Positions 17,084 to 27,265 of a stretch of DNA of 64,000 nt are shown piece after piece. Every line of letters starts with the position of its first letter. Position 1 is the first letter of the stretch. Made by a program: the position numbers and the translations under genes. The DNA comes from Methylocystis sp. SC2 (GTDB lineage Bacteria > Pseudomonadota > Alphaproteobacteria > Rhizobiales > Beijerinckiaceae), in contig NC_018485.1 of assembly GCF_000304315.1 (NCBI RefSeq), forward strand, positions 3,132,501 to 3,196,500, written 5' to 3'. The notes under the pieces are model-generated. The model did no database searches, had not been told where the DNA came from, and saw only the letters and a list, made by a program, of their open reading frames with translations.

Positions 17084-18235
17084 TCAGGTGAGCGTCGAAG
17101 CGGAATCTTGCGCCTGCGCGGAACTCGATGCCGCGCCTTCGCGCGTCGAACGCTCCTTCAAAAACCGGAAGAGCGCCACGCCCAGAAAGCCGACGATGAT
17201 CAGCGTGTGGGGCGCGGTGATCGAGAAATGATACGCCAAGGCCGCGGAAATGGCGCGTTCCTTCTGAACGCCGTAGCCGTTGACGAGATAGGCGACGATG
17301 CCGGCCTCGAACAGCCCCAGGCCGGCGGGGCTCGCCGGAACGGCGACCGCGAGCGCGCCGATCATCAATAAGGTCATCGCGTGGATGAAGGTGAAATCGA
17401 TTTCGGGGAGCAGCGTTCGAAAGGCGACGTAGACTAGGCAGACATTAGTCGTCCATATCGAGGCCGTGAAGAAGGCCGTTCTCGCGGCGCGATGATGGGC
17501 GACCAAACCTCCCGCCTGTTTGAAAAATGCGTCCAGCCGCAAGGCGTCCAGGATGCGCCACTCCGGAAGGCGCCAGACGACCACTTTCCGCCGGAAGACG
17601 AACATGCCGCAAAAAACGATCGAAAGGGTCGCGGCGGCTGCGATCAACAGGCGCGGATCGATGATGCGCGAATCCGAGCTGGCCAGAATCAGCAATGACA
17701 AAATGACGATCGCCGTAACGTCGTAGAGCTTTTCCAGCAGGACCGCGGCGCTGATGCCGCCGATCGCATAATGATAATAGGAATGTCCAAAATAGATTTT
17801 CACGCCTTCGCCAGCCCTGAACGGAACTAAGCTGTTGAAGGTGAATCCCATCGTCGCGATCAGAAAACCGGAAAAGAGTCCGCCGCCAAGCAGCGTCGAC
17901 AGGCGCGACCCATAGAACAGCAAGACGAACATATTCATCGTCATTGCGATCAGAATCGCGCTTGAGGGGATCTGCTTCAGCTCCTGCGACAAATGGGCGA
18001 ATTCTATGTTCTGATAGAGCCAGTAAGCAATGTACGCAAAAAAAGCGGCGTTCAAAATCAGCGCAAAATATCCGCTACGCTGAGAGATGAATTTTATTGA
18101 ATTGGCCGCGCGCTGCGGCCCAGCGTTCGCGTGCAAAGGCCGATGGCCGCCGACCGGCGAGACAATCTCGCTCAATCGCAGCTCGGGCGCGAGACGCGTC
18201 GGTCGAAGTCGATCGTCCTCTACGCTCATGGCCAT
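17084..18235 (-). CDS. Flippase-like membrane protein (UPF0104/LPG synthase TM-region family)
   Basis: A 383-residue integral membrane protein with about eight hydrophobic helices from residue 55 on. The family pattern is visible as NSLVPFRAGEGVKIYFG and, near the C-terminus, AVAVPASPAGLGLFEAGIVAYL. Members are thought to move or act on lipids, and some share this region with lysylphosphatidylglycerol synthase; there is no aminoacyl-transferase domain here. Some relatives act in hopanoid or lipid transport, which cannot be decided from sequence. ATG 18235 or 18229 may start it. It follows phaB at 92 bases. Confidence 0.82.
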   Translation of the reverse strand: MAMSVEDDRLRPTRLAPELRLSEIVSPVGGHRPLHANAGPQRAANSIKFISQRSGYFALILNAAFFAYIAYWLYQNIEFAHLSQELKQIPSSAILIAMTMNMFVLLFYGSRLSTLLGGGLFSGFLIATMGFTFNSLVPFRAGEGVKIYFGHSYYHYAIGGISAAVLLEKLYDVTAIVILSLLILASSDSRIIDPRLLIAAAATLSIVFCGMFVFRRKVVVWRLPEWRILDALRLDAFFKQAGGLVAHHRAARTAFFTASIWTTNVCLVYVAFRTLLPEIDFTFIHAMTLLMIGALAVAVPASPAGLGLFEAGIVAYLVNGYGVQKERAISAALAYHFSITAPHTLIIVGFLGVALFRFLKERSTREGAASSSAQAQDSASTLT

Positions 18236-18327
18236 CTCGCTCTGCGCGGCATAGCGCTTCGCCGTCGAGGCGGAAAAAGGACCGGCGCGGTAGTCGCCGG
18301 CCTCTCTCTATCCGAAACAGCGTCCGC

Positions 18328-19053
18328 TTAGGTCAGATATTGGCCGCCGTTGATCGTCAGCGTCGAGCCGGTGATGAAGCCGGCGTCGTCGGCGGCGAGA
18401 AATACGACGGCGCGCGCGATCTCCTCCGGCTCGCCGAGACGGCCGACCGCGATATAGGGAATGATGTGCTTGTCGAGCACGTCCTGCGGAACGGCCTTCA
18501 CCATTTCGGTCGCGATATAGCCCGGCGCGATGGCGTTGACGGTGATGCCCTTAGAGGCGCTCTCCTGCGCCAGCGCCTTCACGAAGCCGATGTCGCCGGC
18601 CTTGGAGGCGGAATAATTGGTCTGGCCGGCCTGGCCCTTCTGGCCGTTGATCGACGAGATGACGATGATGCGGCCGAAGCCGCGATCGCGCATGCCGTTG
18701 ATGACCGGGCGCGTGACGTTGAACAGCGAATTGAGATTGGTGTTGATCACCGCCTGCCACTGGGCAAGCTCCATCTTGTGGAACAGACGGTCCTTGGTGA
18801 TGCCGGCGTTGTTGACGAGAATGTCGACCGGGCCGATCTCTTTCTCGATCTGCGCGATTCCGGCGGCGCAGGCGTCATAGTCGGAAACGTCGAACTTAAA
18901 GACCGGAATGCCCGTCTCCGCCTTGAATTTATTGGCGGCTTCGTCATTGCCGGCGTAAGTCGCCGCGACAGTGTAGCCCGCCGCCTTCAGCGCCTTGGAA
19001 ATCGCTTCGCCGATGCCGCGCGTGCCGCCTGTCACAACTGCAGTTCTTGCCAT
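18328..19053 (-). CDS. phaB: Acetoacetyl-CoA reductase (NADPH)
   Basis: Reduces acetoacetyl-CoA to (R)-3-hydroxybutyryl-CoA for polyhydroxybutyrate synthesis. The 241-residue short-chain dehydrogenase has the cofactor motif TGGTRGIGEA (about 8-17), NNAG, and the catalytic Ser-Tyr-Lys in ISSINGQKGQAGQTNYSASK. The segment GQKGQAGQTNYSASKAG is characteristic of PhaB rather than FabG. GGAGGAG precedes ATG 19053. It lies downstream of phaA, separated by a 114-base spacer with inverted repeats. Confidence 0.96.
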   Translation of the reverse strand: MARTAVVTGGTRGIGEAISKALKAAGYTVAATYAGNDEAANKFKAETGIPVFKFDVSDYDACAAGIAQIEKEIGPVDILVNNAGITKDRLFHKMELAQWQAVINTNLNSLFNVTRPVINGMRDRGFGRIIVISSINGQKGQAGQTNYSASKAGDIGFVKALAQESASKGITVNAIAPGYIATEMVKAVPQDVLDKHIIPYIAVGRLGEPEEIARAVVFLAADDAGFITGSTLTINGGQYLT

Positions 19054-19090
19054 TTAAAGAGTCTCCTCCAGAATTGTTGATCGTTTGAAA

Positions 19091-19163
19091 CGGCAGTCGG
19101 CAATAGGCAGTCGGCAGTCGGAATAAACGAACTCCGACTGCCTCTCCACGACTGCCAACTGCC
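19091..19163. repeat. Iterated GGCAGTCGG inverted-repeat cluster between phaA and phaB
   Basis: The spacer carries GGCAGTCGG at 19092-19100 and 19106-19114, a third partial copy (GCAGTCGG) to 19121, and the complementary CCGACTGCC at 19134-19142 plus CGACTGCC and AACTGCCG at 19149-19163. AGGCAGTCGG (19105-19114) and CCGACTGCCT (19134-19143) form a 10-bp stem, with alternative pairings. It could stabilise or process the phaA-phaB mRNA. Confidence 0.6.
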
Positions 19164-19167
19164 GCTC

Positions 19168-20340
<1,173 letters not shown>

Positions 20341-20583
20341 CTGTCGCTCTCCTTGCAAAATAGTCCAACCGCCCGACCGCCTTAGCCGGTCAGGGGGCGA
20401 AATGTTGGTCCTTTCGCGCTTGCGGTGGGCAAGCCGCGGCCCGTTTTGCACGGAATCGAGCGGTAGCGAAAGGCTTTCGGCATGAAAATATTGCCGCAGG
20501 CGCCAATTTGCGCGTATCGTCCGACGCTAGAGGACTGTTTTTAGGCGGGCGGCGGCCGTGCGGCGAGGGAGCGTGTCAGGCGT

Positions 20584-21210
20584 ATGGCGACTGAGAAAAA
20601 ACCCACCACGATCAAGAAATACGCCAATCGTCGGCTCTATGACACCGGAACGAGCACATATGTGACGCTTGAGGACCTTGCCGGGATGGTGAAGCGCGGC
20701 GAGGATTTCGTCGTGTGCGATGCAAAAACCGGCGATGACATCACGCGCCCGGTGCTGGCCCAGATCATCTTCGAGCAGGAGGGCAAGGAGGGCCAGAGCC
20801 TGCTGCCGATCGCCTTCCTGCGCCAGCTCATCCGCTTCTACGGCGACTCTATGCAGATGCTGGTGCCGAGCTATCTCGAATTCTCGATCGACAAGCTGAC
20901 GAAAGAGCAGCAAAGATTCCGCGACCAATTCACCTCGGCGCTCGGCGTCGGGGGCGCGCCGTTCGCCGAGCCGACGCGCGCCGCTTTTCAGTCGCTCGAA
21001 GAGCAGGCGCGCAAGAACATGGCCGTGTTCCGCCAGGCGCTGACCATGTTCAATCCCTTCGGCGTGCCGACGGAAGGCATGATGACCACGGCCCCGTCGC
21101 TCGACGAGCATGAGGCCGGCGGCGCCAGCAAGGAAGCCGGCGACGTCGCCGACCTGAAGCGCCAGCTCGACGAGCTGAACAAGCGCATCGATAATCTGTC
21201 GAAGGGGTGA
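20584..21210 (+). CDS. phaR: Polyhydroxyalkanoate synthesis repressor PhaR
   Basis: A DNA- and PHB-binding regulator that represses phasin and PHB genes until polymer accumulates. The 208-residue protein has the strongly conserved N-terminal domain (IKKYANRRLYDTGTSTYVTL to ITRPVLAQIIFEQE), then a helical middle region and a C-terminal coiled coil (DVADLKRQLDELNKRIDNL). It is divergent from phaA across 243 bases, where it probably acts; TGC/GCA-rich words lie at 20491-20514, but I cannot define an operator. Confidence 0.95.
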   Translation: MATEKKPTTIKKYANRRLYDTGTSTYVTLEDLAGMVKRGEDFVVCDAKTGDDITRPVLAQIIFEQEGKEGQSLLPIAFLRQLIRFYGDSMQMLVPSYLEFSIDKLTKEQQRFRDQFTSALGVGGAPFAEPTRAAFQSLEEQARKNMAVFRQALTMFNPFGVPTEGMMTTAPSLDEHEAGGASKEAGDVADLKRQLDELNKRIDNLSKG

Positions 21211-21227
21211 GGCGGCGTGCGAGGCGG

Positions 21228-21341
21228 TCAGTGAAAAAAGAGCTTCAGCACCACCGCCAACAGGAGCGCGATGACGAAGCCCACCATCCAGCGCAAAACA
21301 GCCAGTTCGCTTTCGATTTTGGAAAAGCGGTTTTCATGCAT
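21228..21341 (-). CDS. Small single-helix membrane protein
   Basis: A possible 37-residue protein, MHENRFSKIESEL followed by a hydrophobic helix and LKLFFH at the end. The layout, a short charged coil then one transmembrane helix, recalls hemolysin-XhlA-like small proteins. TGGAAG lies about ten bases upstream of ATG 21341. The frame stays open to 21431, so a 67-residue version is possible. It is convergent with phaR, 17 bases apart. Confidence 0.4.
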   Translation of the reverse strand: MHENRFSKIESELAVLRWMVGFVIALLLAVVLKLFFH

Positions 21342-21464
21342 TGTGATGGCTTCCAAAAGCGACCCGCGCTTGCACGAATGGCCGTCGCTTGATGCAGTGA
21401 GAGCCGCGATCGTGGCCGAGGCAAAAAGCATCTATCCATAGCATCCTGTGTTAGAGGCGGCGAT

Positions 21465-22115
21465 ATGCTATACATGATACAAAGCATGATGCTTAATGTA
21501 ATTTATATTACCTTGTCAATGTTGATTATATTTGCGATCTTAGCTATACTTTTTAAGTATTTCGGCAATATTAGTTTAAATGTCGAACTTCCTGATGATT
21601 ATGGTCGCCACTTAGGACTACCGCGCTGGCCGTATGTTGAGGATGATGATTGCGATGACAATAATAGTACAGTTGACAACGATGAGAATGTCGGCTTATT
21701 TGTAGGTTTCTGTCGGAACCTTTTTTTCATAAGTGTGCTATCCATAGCACTTTTGCTATTAATATTTGCTGTAGCCGCTCTTGGAATTTTGGGGATTATT
21801 GTTTTGAACGGCATCAATGCAAATAAATATATTATGTGTGTTGTGTTTATAATAACAGGTATCGCGCTATATGGAGCGCGGACCAAATATCCATTTTTAT
21901 ATGGAGGCGTGGAGGTCATGGTTGGTGTAGCTGCTATATTTTATACAACGATATTTTCTACTATTGCATCGGCAAATTCGACATCATCACCGTTGCTATT
22001 ATCGGTGTCTGCAGGTATGTATATTATAGTACGAGGGCTGGATAATATGAACAAATCAGTCCCGCCACCTCTCGAAAGGGCTTGGACAACATTGCGTTGG
22101 AATGTGCCGCGATAA
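21465..22115 (+). CDS. AT-rich gene for a four-helix membrane protein of unknown function
   Basis: A 216-residue protein with about four transmembrane helices: residues 9-31, 82-114, 122-138 and 145-166, and perhaps another near 180. An acidic loop (VEDDDCDDNNSTVDNDEN) separates the first two. Base use is unlike the neighbours: 21481-21540 has 16 G/C of 60, while flanking genes are G+C-rich, and codons are A/T-ending. This marks recent transfer. AGAGGCGG lies before ATG 21465. I recognise no family. It is a lone gene between phaR and ychF, with no mobile element visible. Confidence 0.7.
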   Translation: MLYMIQSMMLNVIYITLSMLIIFAILAILFKYFGNISLNVELPDDYGRHLGLPRWPYVEDDDCDDNNSTVDNDENVGLFVGFCRNLFFISVLSIALLLLIFAVAALGILGIIVLNGINANKYIMCVVFIITGIALYGARTKYPFLYGGVEVMVGVAAIFYTTIFSTIASANSTSSPLLLSVSAGMYIIVRGLDNMNKSVPPPLERAWTTLRWNVPR

Positions 22116-22152
22116 AATTTCGAGAAGTCGAATTAGGAAACTACCCGCTTGG

Positions 22153-23250
22153 TCACGTATTAAACCTGAAATGCATCACGTCGCCGTCGGCGACCACATA
22201 TTCCTTGCCTTCCAGCCTTAAGCGCCCGGCGTCGCGCGCGCCCGCCTCGCCCTTGTTCGACACATAATCGCCATAGGCGATCGTCTCGGCGCGAATGAAG
22301 CCTTTCTCGAAGTCCGTGTGGATCACGCCCGCCGCGGCCGGCGCGCGCACGCCTTTCTCGATGGTCCAGGCGCGCGCCTCCTTCGGGCCGACGGTGAAAT
22401 AGGTGATGAGATGCAGAAGGTCGTAGCCGGCGCGGATGACGCGATTGAGCCCGGGCTCGGCGAGGCCGACCGCTTCGAGATAATCCTTCTGCTCGGCGGC
22501 CGGCAGCACCGCGATCTCGCTTTCGATTTTCGCGGAGACGACCACCGCGGCCGCGCCTTCCTCGGCGGCGCGAACAGCGACTTTCGCCGATTGGGCGTTG
22601 CCTTCGGACGCCGACGCTTCTTCGACATTGCAGACATAAAGCACGGGCTTCGACGAGAGGAGCCCGAGACCGGCGAAGGCGGCGCGTTCCTCCGCGCTCA
22701 CCTTGGCGAGACGCGCGGGCTTGCCCTCGCGCAGCAGGACAAGGCAGCGGTTCATCAGATCGGCGAGTTCCTTCGCCTCCTTGTCGCCGCCCTTGGCCTT
22801 CTTCTCCATGGCGACGACGCGCTTTTCGAGGCTGTCGAGATCGGCCAGCATCAGCTCCGTCTCGATCGTCTCGATGTCGCGGATCGGATCGACGCCGCCT
22901 TCGACATGGGTCACGTCGCCGTCCTCGAAACAGCGCACGACATGGGCGATGGCGTCGCATTCGCGGATATTGGCGAGAAACTGGTTGCCGAGCCCTTCGC
23001 CTTTGGAGGCGCCGCGCACGAGGCCGGCGATGTCAACGAAGGTCAGGCGCGTCGGAATGATTTCCTTCGAACCCGCGATCCTGGCCAATTCCTCAAGCCT
23101 CGGGTCCGGAACGGCGACTTCGCCGACATTCGGCTCGATCGTGCAGAAGGGATAGTTCGCGGCCTGCGCCGCGGCGGTCTGCGTGAGGGCGTTGAAGAGG
23201 GTCGACTTGCCGACGTTGGGCAGGCCGACGATGCCACATTTGAACCCCAT
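22153..23250 (-). CDS. ychF: Redox-regulated ATPase YchF (Obg-family)
   Basis: A P-loop NTPase of the Obg family that prefers ATP and binds ribosomes; involved in stress and translation control. The 365-residue protein starts MGFKCGIVGLPNVGKST (G1), has DIAGLVRGASKGEGLGN (G3 region), the NVEE-type G4 motif in LYVCNVEEAS, and a C-terminal TGS domain ending VVADGDVMHFRFNT. ATG 23250 is the family start; the frame extends 35 codons more. It is convergent with the AT-rich gene. Confidence 0.97.
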   Translation of the reverse strand: MGFKCGIVGLPNVGKSTLFNALTQTAAAQAANYPFCTIEPNVGEVAVPDPRLEELARIAGSKEIIPTRLTFVDIAGLVRGASKGEGLGNQFLANIRECDAIAHVVRCFEDGDVTHVEGGVDPIRDIETIETELMLADLDSLEKRVVAMEKKAKGGDKEAKELADLMNRCLVLLREGKPARLAKVSAEERAAFAGLGLLSSKPVLYVCNVEEASASEGNAQSAKVAVRAAEEGAAAVVVSAKIESEIAVLPAAEQKDYLEAVGLAEPGLNRVIRAGYDLLHLITYFTVGPKEARAWTIEKGVRAPAAAGVIHTDFEKGFIRAETIAYGDYVSNKGEAGARDAGRLRLEGKEYVVADGDVMHFRFNT

Positions 23251-23369
23251 ATCCGTCCCGGTTTTTTCGATTGCGCGTTGCGGCGCGGTATGCGGGGCGG
23301 CGCGAGAAAAGGCAAGGGGGACGCGCGTCCCCCCCTGTATTGCTGCGATCGTCACGCGCGGCCTTCGCG

Positions 23370-25181
23370 CTAGAGGCTCTTCAGATATTCGAGAAGCGCC
23401 CTCTTTTCGACGTCCGAAAGCGAAGTTCCGAAGTCATGGCCGCAGCGGCTGTTGCCGGAATCGCGTTTCGCGCAATCGTCGGCGTTGTAGGTCGAGCTGA
23501 ATGCGCCCTGTTCCCTCGCCAAGCCGACGTTCTCAATGTCATAGGCCGGGCCGACCTTGAAGGTGGCCGGACGGTCGGCGGGCTTTTTCAAGAGATCGGC
23601 GAGAGTCGGCACCGAGCCATTGTGCAGATAAGGCGCCGCCGCCCAGATGCCTTGCATCACCCGCGACTCGAAGACGATCGAAGGCTGCGTGGCGCTGGGC
23701 TTCTTATAGAGGTTCTCCAGGTCCGTCGAGAGCTTGGCGGTAATGAGACTGGCGGCGGTCTCCGTCCTGGCTTCTCGTGACTCGGGGATGCACTGTTCAA
23801 CGATGGGCTTGAACACGTCGAGACCGAAATGGAGCGGCGCTTCGACGATCGATCCAATTACCGAGAGGCCGAGAATGCTGATGATCTTGTCTCTTGGTTT
23901 CAGCGGCGTGTCGATCCCGGGGATAAAGGGGATCGCCGCGCCGTTGAGCACGCCGGTGTCCGCCTCGCGGCCGAGCACATTGTATTCACGGACGTCCGTT
24001 CCGACATCCTGAAGCGGCGTTTTCCACGTGTTGACGTTACACAGGCGGGGCGTTCCTTTCGTGACTGCGTGACAGCCCGTCGCGCAGCCGCCCTGCGAGG
24101 GATCGCGATTGAAAATTTCCTCGCCTTGCGCCACGAGTTTCGGATCGAGACTCCACGGCCATTTCGGCGGACCGATCTGCTGGATCAACGTTTCGAGACG
24201 CATGAGGCCCGGATAATTGAGCGAGGAATCATTGAGGAAGTTGATGAGTTTGGGGAGTCGGGAAGAATTGAATTGGACGAGTTGCGGCATTGGGAGCGTG
24301 AGCGGCGTCGGTCTGTAGATTCCGAAGACGCCGTAGACCTCGCCCACGTTTCTCGCCAGACCAAGAATGTCGTCGCCGTTGCGGGCGAATCCTGGCCATT
24401 GCGTCATATCCTGAATCGCCGCGTTCCAAAGGAACGGATAACGCACCGGCGCGTCGGCGAGGGCGATATTCTGCTCGATGATGCGGGACGAGGTCGTTCC
24501 GATGTCGAGCCCGGCGACTCGGTTGAAGATCATCGATACGGCGTCGGCGCGCGCCACGCCCCAGCCAGGCTTGGGAAGCGATTTGCGCATCAGGATGTCG
24601 TAGGGCTGGAACCAGACCTCGACCTCCTTGCGCAGTTTCCGAAGAGCGTTTTCGTTGGGGTCGCCCCCAAGCGCCTCTTTAGCGAATGCGTCGAAGGCGG
24701 CCTCGTCGGAAAGAATTTTTTGGAACGCCGTGTCGATGTCGGCGAGAAGGCTTTGAAAGTCGCTGAGCGCCGGCCCCCCATCGATCCGCCAGGAGACGCC
24801 GTTAACGTCGATCTGACGCGTATGGCAGGCGGAACATGTCATGCTGAAGAATTGTGCGCCGTGTTCGGAGGCGGCGAGGAAGCCGACCGGCAGTCCGGGA
24901 GTTGGGCTGTTTGGATTCGGCAGATAGCCGTAGCGCGTCAGCCCATCATCGAGGAAATGTTTGCCGTCGGGATGTCTCAGAGCCTTGAACCAGTTGAGCG
25001 GCATGATTCGCGCGCCCTGGTCGAGACTGTAGAAATCGTCGCGGTCCGCCTGCGCCCAACGGGCCCCCTGATCGGCGTATTTCACTTCGGCTGAGGCAGG
25101 ATTCGCCGCGGCGAGCGCCAGCAGCGCGGCGGCGGCGAGATGCGCACGCAATGGCGCGCGCAGTGCTTTGTTTGCAATCAT
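23370..25181 (-). CDS. Periplasmic diheme cytochrome of the CCP/MauG/RoxA type, with a CX3CH second heme motif
   Basis: A 603-residue exported protein (signal peptide to about residue 31, ASA-EV). The first heme site is CSACH at 116-120. The second reads CATGCH at 366-371, that is CX3CH rather than CX2CH. The C-terminal block GIWAAAPYLHNGSVPTLADLL is typical of bacterial diheme peroxidases and of the longer RoxA-like oxygenases, and the length (about 600) fits the RoxA-like group better than classical peroxidases (about 330-350). Substrate unknown: peroxide reduction or oxidation of an organic substrate are both possible. It is divergent from an L,D-transpeptidase gene. Confidence 0.82.
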   Translation of the reverse strand: MIANKALRAPLRAHLAAAALLALAAANPASAEVKYADQGARWAQADRDDFYSLDQGARIMPLNWFKALRHPDGKHFLDDGLTRYGYLPNPNSPTPGLPVGFLAASEHGAQFFSMTCSACHTRQIDVNGVSWRIDGGPALSDFQSLLADIDTAFQKILSDEAAFDAFAKEALGGDPNENALRKLRKEVEVWFQPYDILMRKSLPKPGWGVARADAVSMIFNRVAGLDIGTTSSRIIEQNIALADAPVRYPFLWNAAIQDMTQWPGFARNGDDILGLARNVGEVYGVFGIYRPTPLTLPMPQLVQFNSSRLPKLINFLNDSSLNYPGLMRLETLIQQIGPPKWPWSLDPKLVAQGEEIFNRDPSQGGCATGCHAVTKGTPRLCNVNTWKTPLQDVGTDVREYNVLGREADTGVLNGAAIPFIPGIDTPLKPRDKIISILGLSVIGSIVEAPLHFGLDVFKPIVEQCIPESREARTETAASLITAKLSTDLENLYKKPSATQPSIVFESRVMQGIWAAAPYLHNGSVPTLADLLKKPADRPATFKVGPAYDIENVGLAREQGAFSSTYNADDCAKRDSGNSRCGHDFGTSLSDVEKRALLEYLKSL

Positions 25182-25288
25182 GGGTCCCCCAAAGCAATAG
25201 AATATGCGATGAAATTAGAGCATAGACGCGCGTGATTCACAACGGGCGGCGGCGCCCCCGCTGCGCGCTCTGCGCGCGCCGACACGGC

Positions 25289-26677
25289 ATGAAAATGAAG
25301 AGAGCTCCTTCCGCCTCTGGTCTTCGCCTCCTGATTGGGGCGCTGTTGGCGATGCTTGCGACAGGCGCGCCGCTTCGCGCGGAGACCGCGACGCCCGAAT
25401 CGACGCCGGCTCCCGCGCAGTCGGCGCCGACGCCCGTCGCGCCGCCGGCGCCCGCGGCGCCGGCCGAACCTGCGCCTGTGACGTCCGCGCCGCCTGTCAG
25501 CGCCGCGCCCGCCGCGCCGCAAGCGACAAATCCCGCGCCAGCTCAGGCCGCCGCGAAAAAGCCGAAGCCGAAACCCGCGCCCCCGCGCGAGACGGCGCTG
25601 TCCGACGATCCGACGCCCGCATTGCAGCCCCAGACATTTTTCACCACCTCGAAGGCGGCGGATCGCTATCGGCAGATCGTCGATCTCGGCGGATGGCCGA
25701 GAGTGGGCGTCTCGCTTCGGCCTGGCGCGAAGGGACCGGCGGTGTCGGCGCTGCGCCGGCGCCTCGCGGCCGAAGACGACAGCATCGTCGACACGGCGAA
25801 AGAGAAGTGGGACGCCGATCTCACGGCGGCGGTGAAGCGCTTTCAATATCGCCTGGGGCTGAAACAGACGGGCGTCGTCGCCGGCGCGACGCTACGCGAA
25901 CTCGACGTGCCGGCGGAGACCCGCTTCCATCAGCTCGAGTCCACCGCACAGCGGCTCACCGCCTTCGATTTCGCCTTTGGCCCGCGCTACATTGTCGTCA
26001 ACATTCCGTCGACGGCGGTCGATGCGGTGGAGGAAGATCGCGTCGTGCGCCGCTACGCCGCGATCGTCGGCGATCCCGAGCACCATTCGCCGGAGCTGCA
26101 TGCGAAGGTCGTCGCGGTCAACATCAATCCGACATGGACGGTTCCGGTCTCGATCATCAAGAACGAGATCGCGCCGAAGATGCTGAAGGATCCGTCCTAT
26201 CTGCGGCGCTCGCACATTCGCGTGCTCAACGGCCATGGCGAGGAGGTCGATCCGCGCTCGATCAACTGGGCGAGCGAGCGCGCCGCCCAATACACGCTGC
26301 GGCAGGATTCCGGCGCGGACAATTCGCTGGGCTCGATCCGCATTTCGATGCCCAATTCCCATTCCGTCTACATGCATGACACGCCGTCGCGAAATCTCTT
26401 CGCCAATGATTATCGCTTCCTGTCGCATGGCTGCGTGCGCGTGCAGGGCGTCGTCGATCTTGCAGCCTGGCTGCTCGACGGCGAATCCGGCCCGCAGATG
26501 AGCAAGGATGAGATCAACGCCAAAATCGCGTCGGGCGAACGCGAGGAGGTGCGGCTGACGCAGCATGTGCCTGTGGCGTGGGTCTATATGACGGGCTGGG
26601 CGTCGGCGGACGGCCTCGTGCATTTTCGCGACGACGTTTATCATCTCGACGAGGTGAGCGGCGTCGCCGAGCAGTAG
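25289..26677 (+). CDS. L,D-transpeptidase with peptidoglycan-binding domain (YcbB-like)
   Basis: A 462-residue cell-wall enzyme. Order: signal peptide (LRLLIGALLAMLATGAPLRA), a Pro/Ala-rich linker of about 80 residues, a peptidoglycan-binding domain (LRPGAKGPAVSALRRRLA to LGLKQTGVVAGATLREL), and a YkuD catalytic domain from about RYIVVNIPS to the active site HDTPSRNLFANDYRFLSHGC, where Cys in SHGCVRV is the nucleophile. Both ATG 25289 and 25295 are usable starts. It catalyses 3-3 peptidoglycan cross-links. It is the second L,D-transpeptidase in the window. Confidence 0.93.
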   Translation: MKMKRAPSASGLRLLIGALLAMLATGAPLRAETATPESTPAPAQSAPTPVAPPAPAAPAEPAPVTSAPPVSAAPAAPQATNPAPAQAAAKKPKPKPAPPRETALSDDPTPALQPQTFFTTSKAADRYRQIVDLGGWPRVGVSLRPGAKGPAVSALRRRLAAEDDSIVDTAKEKWDADLTAAVKRFQYRLGLKQTGVVAGATLRELDVPAETRFHQLESTAQRLTAFDFAFGPRYIVVNIPSTAVDAVEEDRVVRRYAAIVGDPEHHSPELHAKVVAVNINPTWTVPVSIIKNEIAPKMLKDPSYLRRSHIRVLNGHGEEVDPRSINWASERAAQYTLRQDSGADNSLGSIRISMPNSHSVYMHDTPSRNLFANDYRFLSHGCVRVQGVVDLAAWLLDGESGPQMSKDEINAKIASGEREEVRLTQHVPVAWVYMTGWASADGLVHFRDDVYHLDEVSGVAEQ

Positions 26678-26690
26678 GCCTCTGAGCGGA

Positions 26691-26800
26691 TGTCATTCCC
26701 GGCGGACCGAAGGTCCGACCGGGAAACCAGGGCAAAATTCAAGTTCTTCTTAAAATTCTCAATTCCCGGTCACGCGCGTCGCGCGTGTCGGGAATGACAC
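26691..26800. repeat. Palindromic intergenic element with TGTCATTCCC ends
   Basis: Ends TGTCATTCCCGG (from 26691) and CGGGAATGACAC (to 26800) are inverted. Inside are nested palindromes, GGACCGAAGGTCC at about 26704-26716 and ACGCGCGTCGCGCGTGT at about 26772-26788. This is the form of short interspersed elements in alphaproteobacterial intergenic DNA. It lies between convergent genes. Confidence 0.7.
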
Positions 26801-26824
26801 CCAAACGCATTGTCCGTATGAGCC

Positions 26825-27265
26825 CTACAGCGTCAGGCGGTAGCGAACGAAAGTGTCGGCTTCAACGAATGAATCATAGAGGCGTCGCGCGCGTTCATTG
26901 TTCGCTTGCGTGTGCCAATAGAGGCGCGCCCATCCGCGCGCGCGCCCAAGATCGATGAGGTCTTGAATGAGCGCGCGTCCCAGCCCTGCGCCCCGAACAT
27001 TTGGATCGACGAACAGGTCTTCGAGGTAACACGAAGGCGAGGAGGTCCAACTGCTTTCATGCAGCACGGAGACCGAAAAGCCGACGATCCGCGCGTCCTT
27101 TTCTGCGATCCGTCCGATCATCGCGGATGTCGGATCGAGCAGACGGCGCAATGTGTGTTCCGTTACGTCGGCGGGCACAGCCGTTTCATAGAAATCATTA
27201 TAGCCTGCCCAGAGTCTGCGCCAGTCCGCGGCGTCCGACTCGCGAATGTCCCGGATGAGCGTCAT
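26825..27265 (-). CDS. GNAT family N-acetyltransferase
   Basis: A 146-residue acetyltransferase: MTLIRDIRESDAADWRRLW start, then LEDLFVDPNVRGAGLGRALI (acetyl-CoA site, about residues 81-100) and YWHTQANNERARRLYDSF. Substrate unknown. ATG 27265 overlaps the TGA of the permease gene (ATGA), so it is the last gene of the ABC transporter operon. The upstream open frame to 27826 is antisense-like and is not part of the protein. Confidence 0.92.
   Translation of the reverse strand: MTLIRDIRESDAADWRRLWAGYNDFYETAVPADVTEHTLRRLLDPTSAMIGRIAEKDARIVGFSVSVLHESSWTSSPSCYLEDLFVDPNVRGAGLGRALIQDLIDLGRARGWARLYWHTQANNERARRLYDSFVEADTFVRYRLTL

Noticed and set aside
19081..19167. CRISPR array
   Set aside because: The repeats are only about nine bases with irregular, very short spacing and inverted copies.
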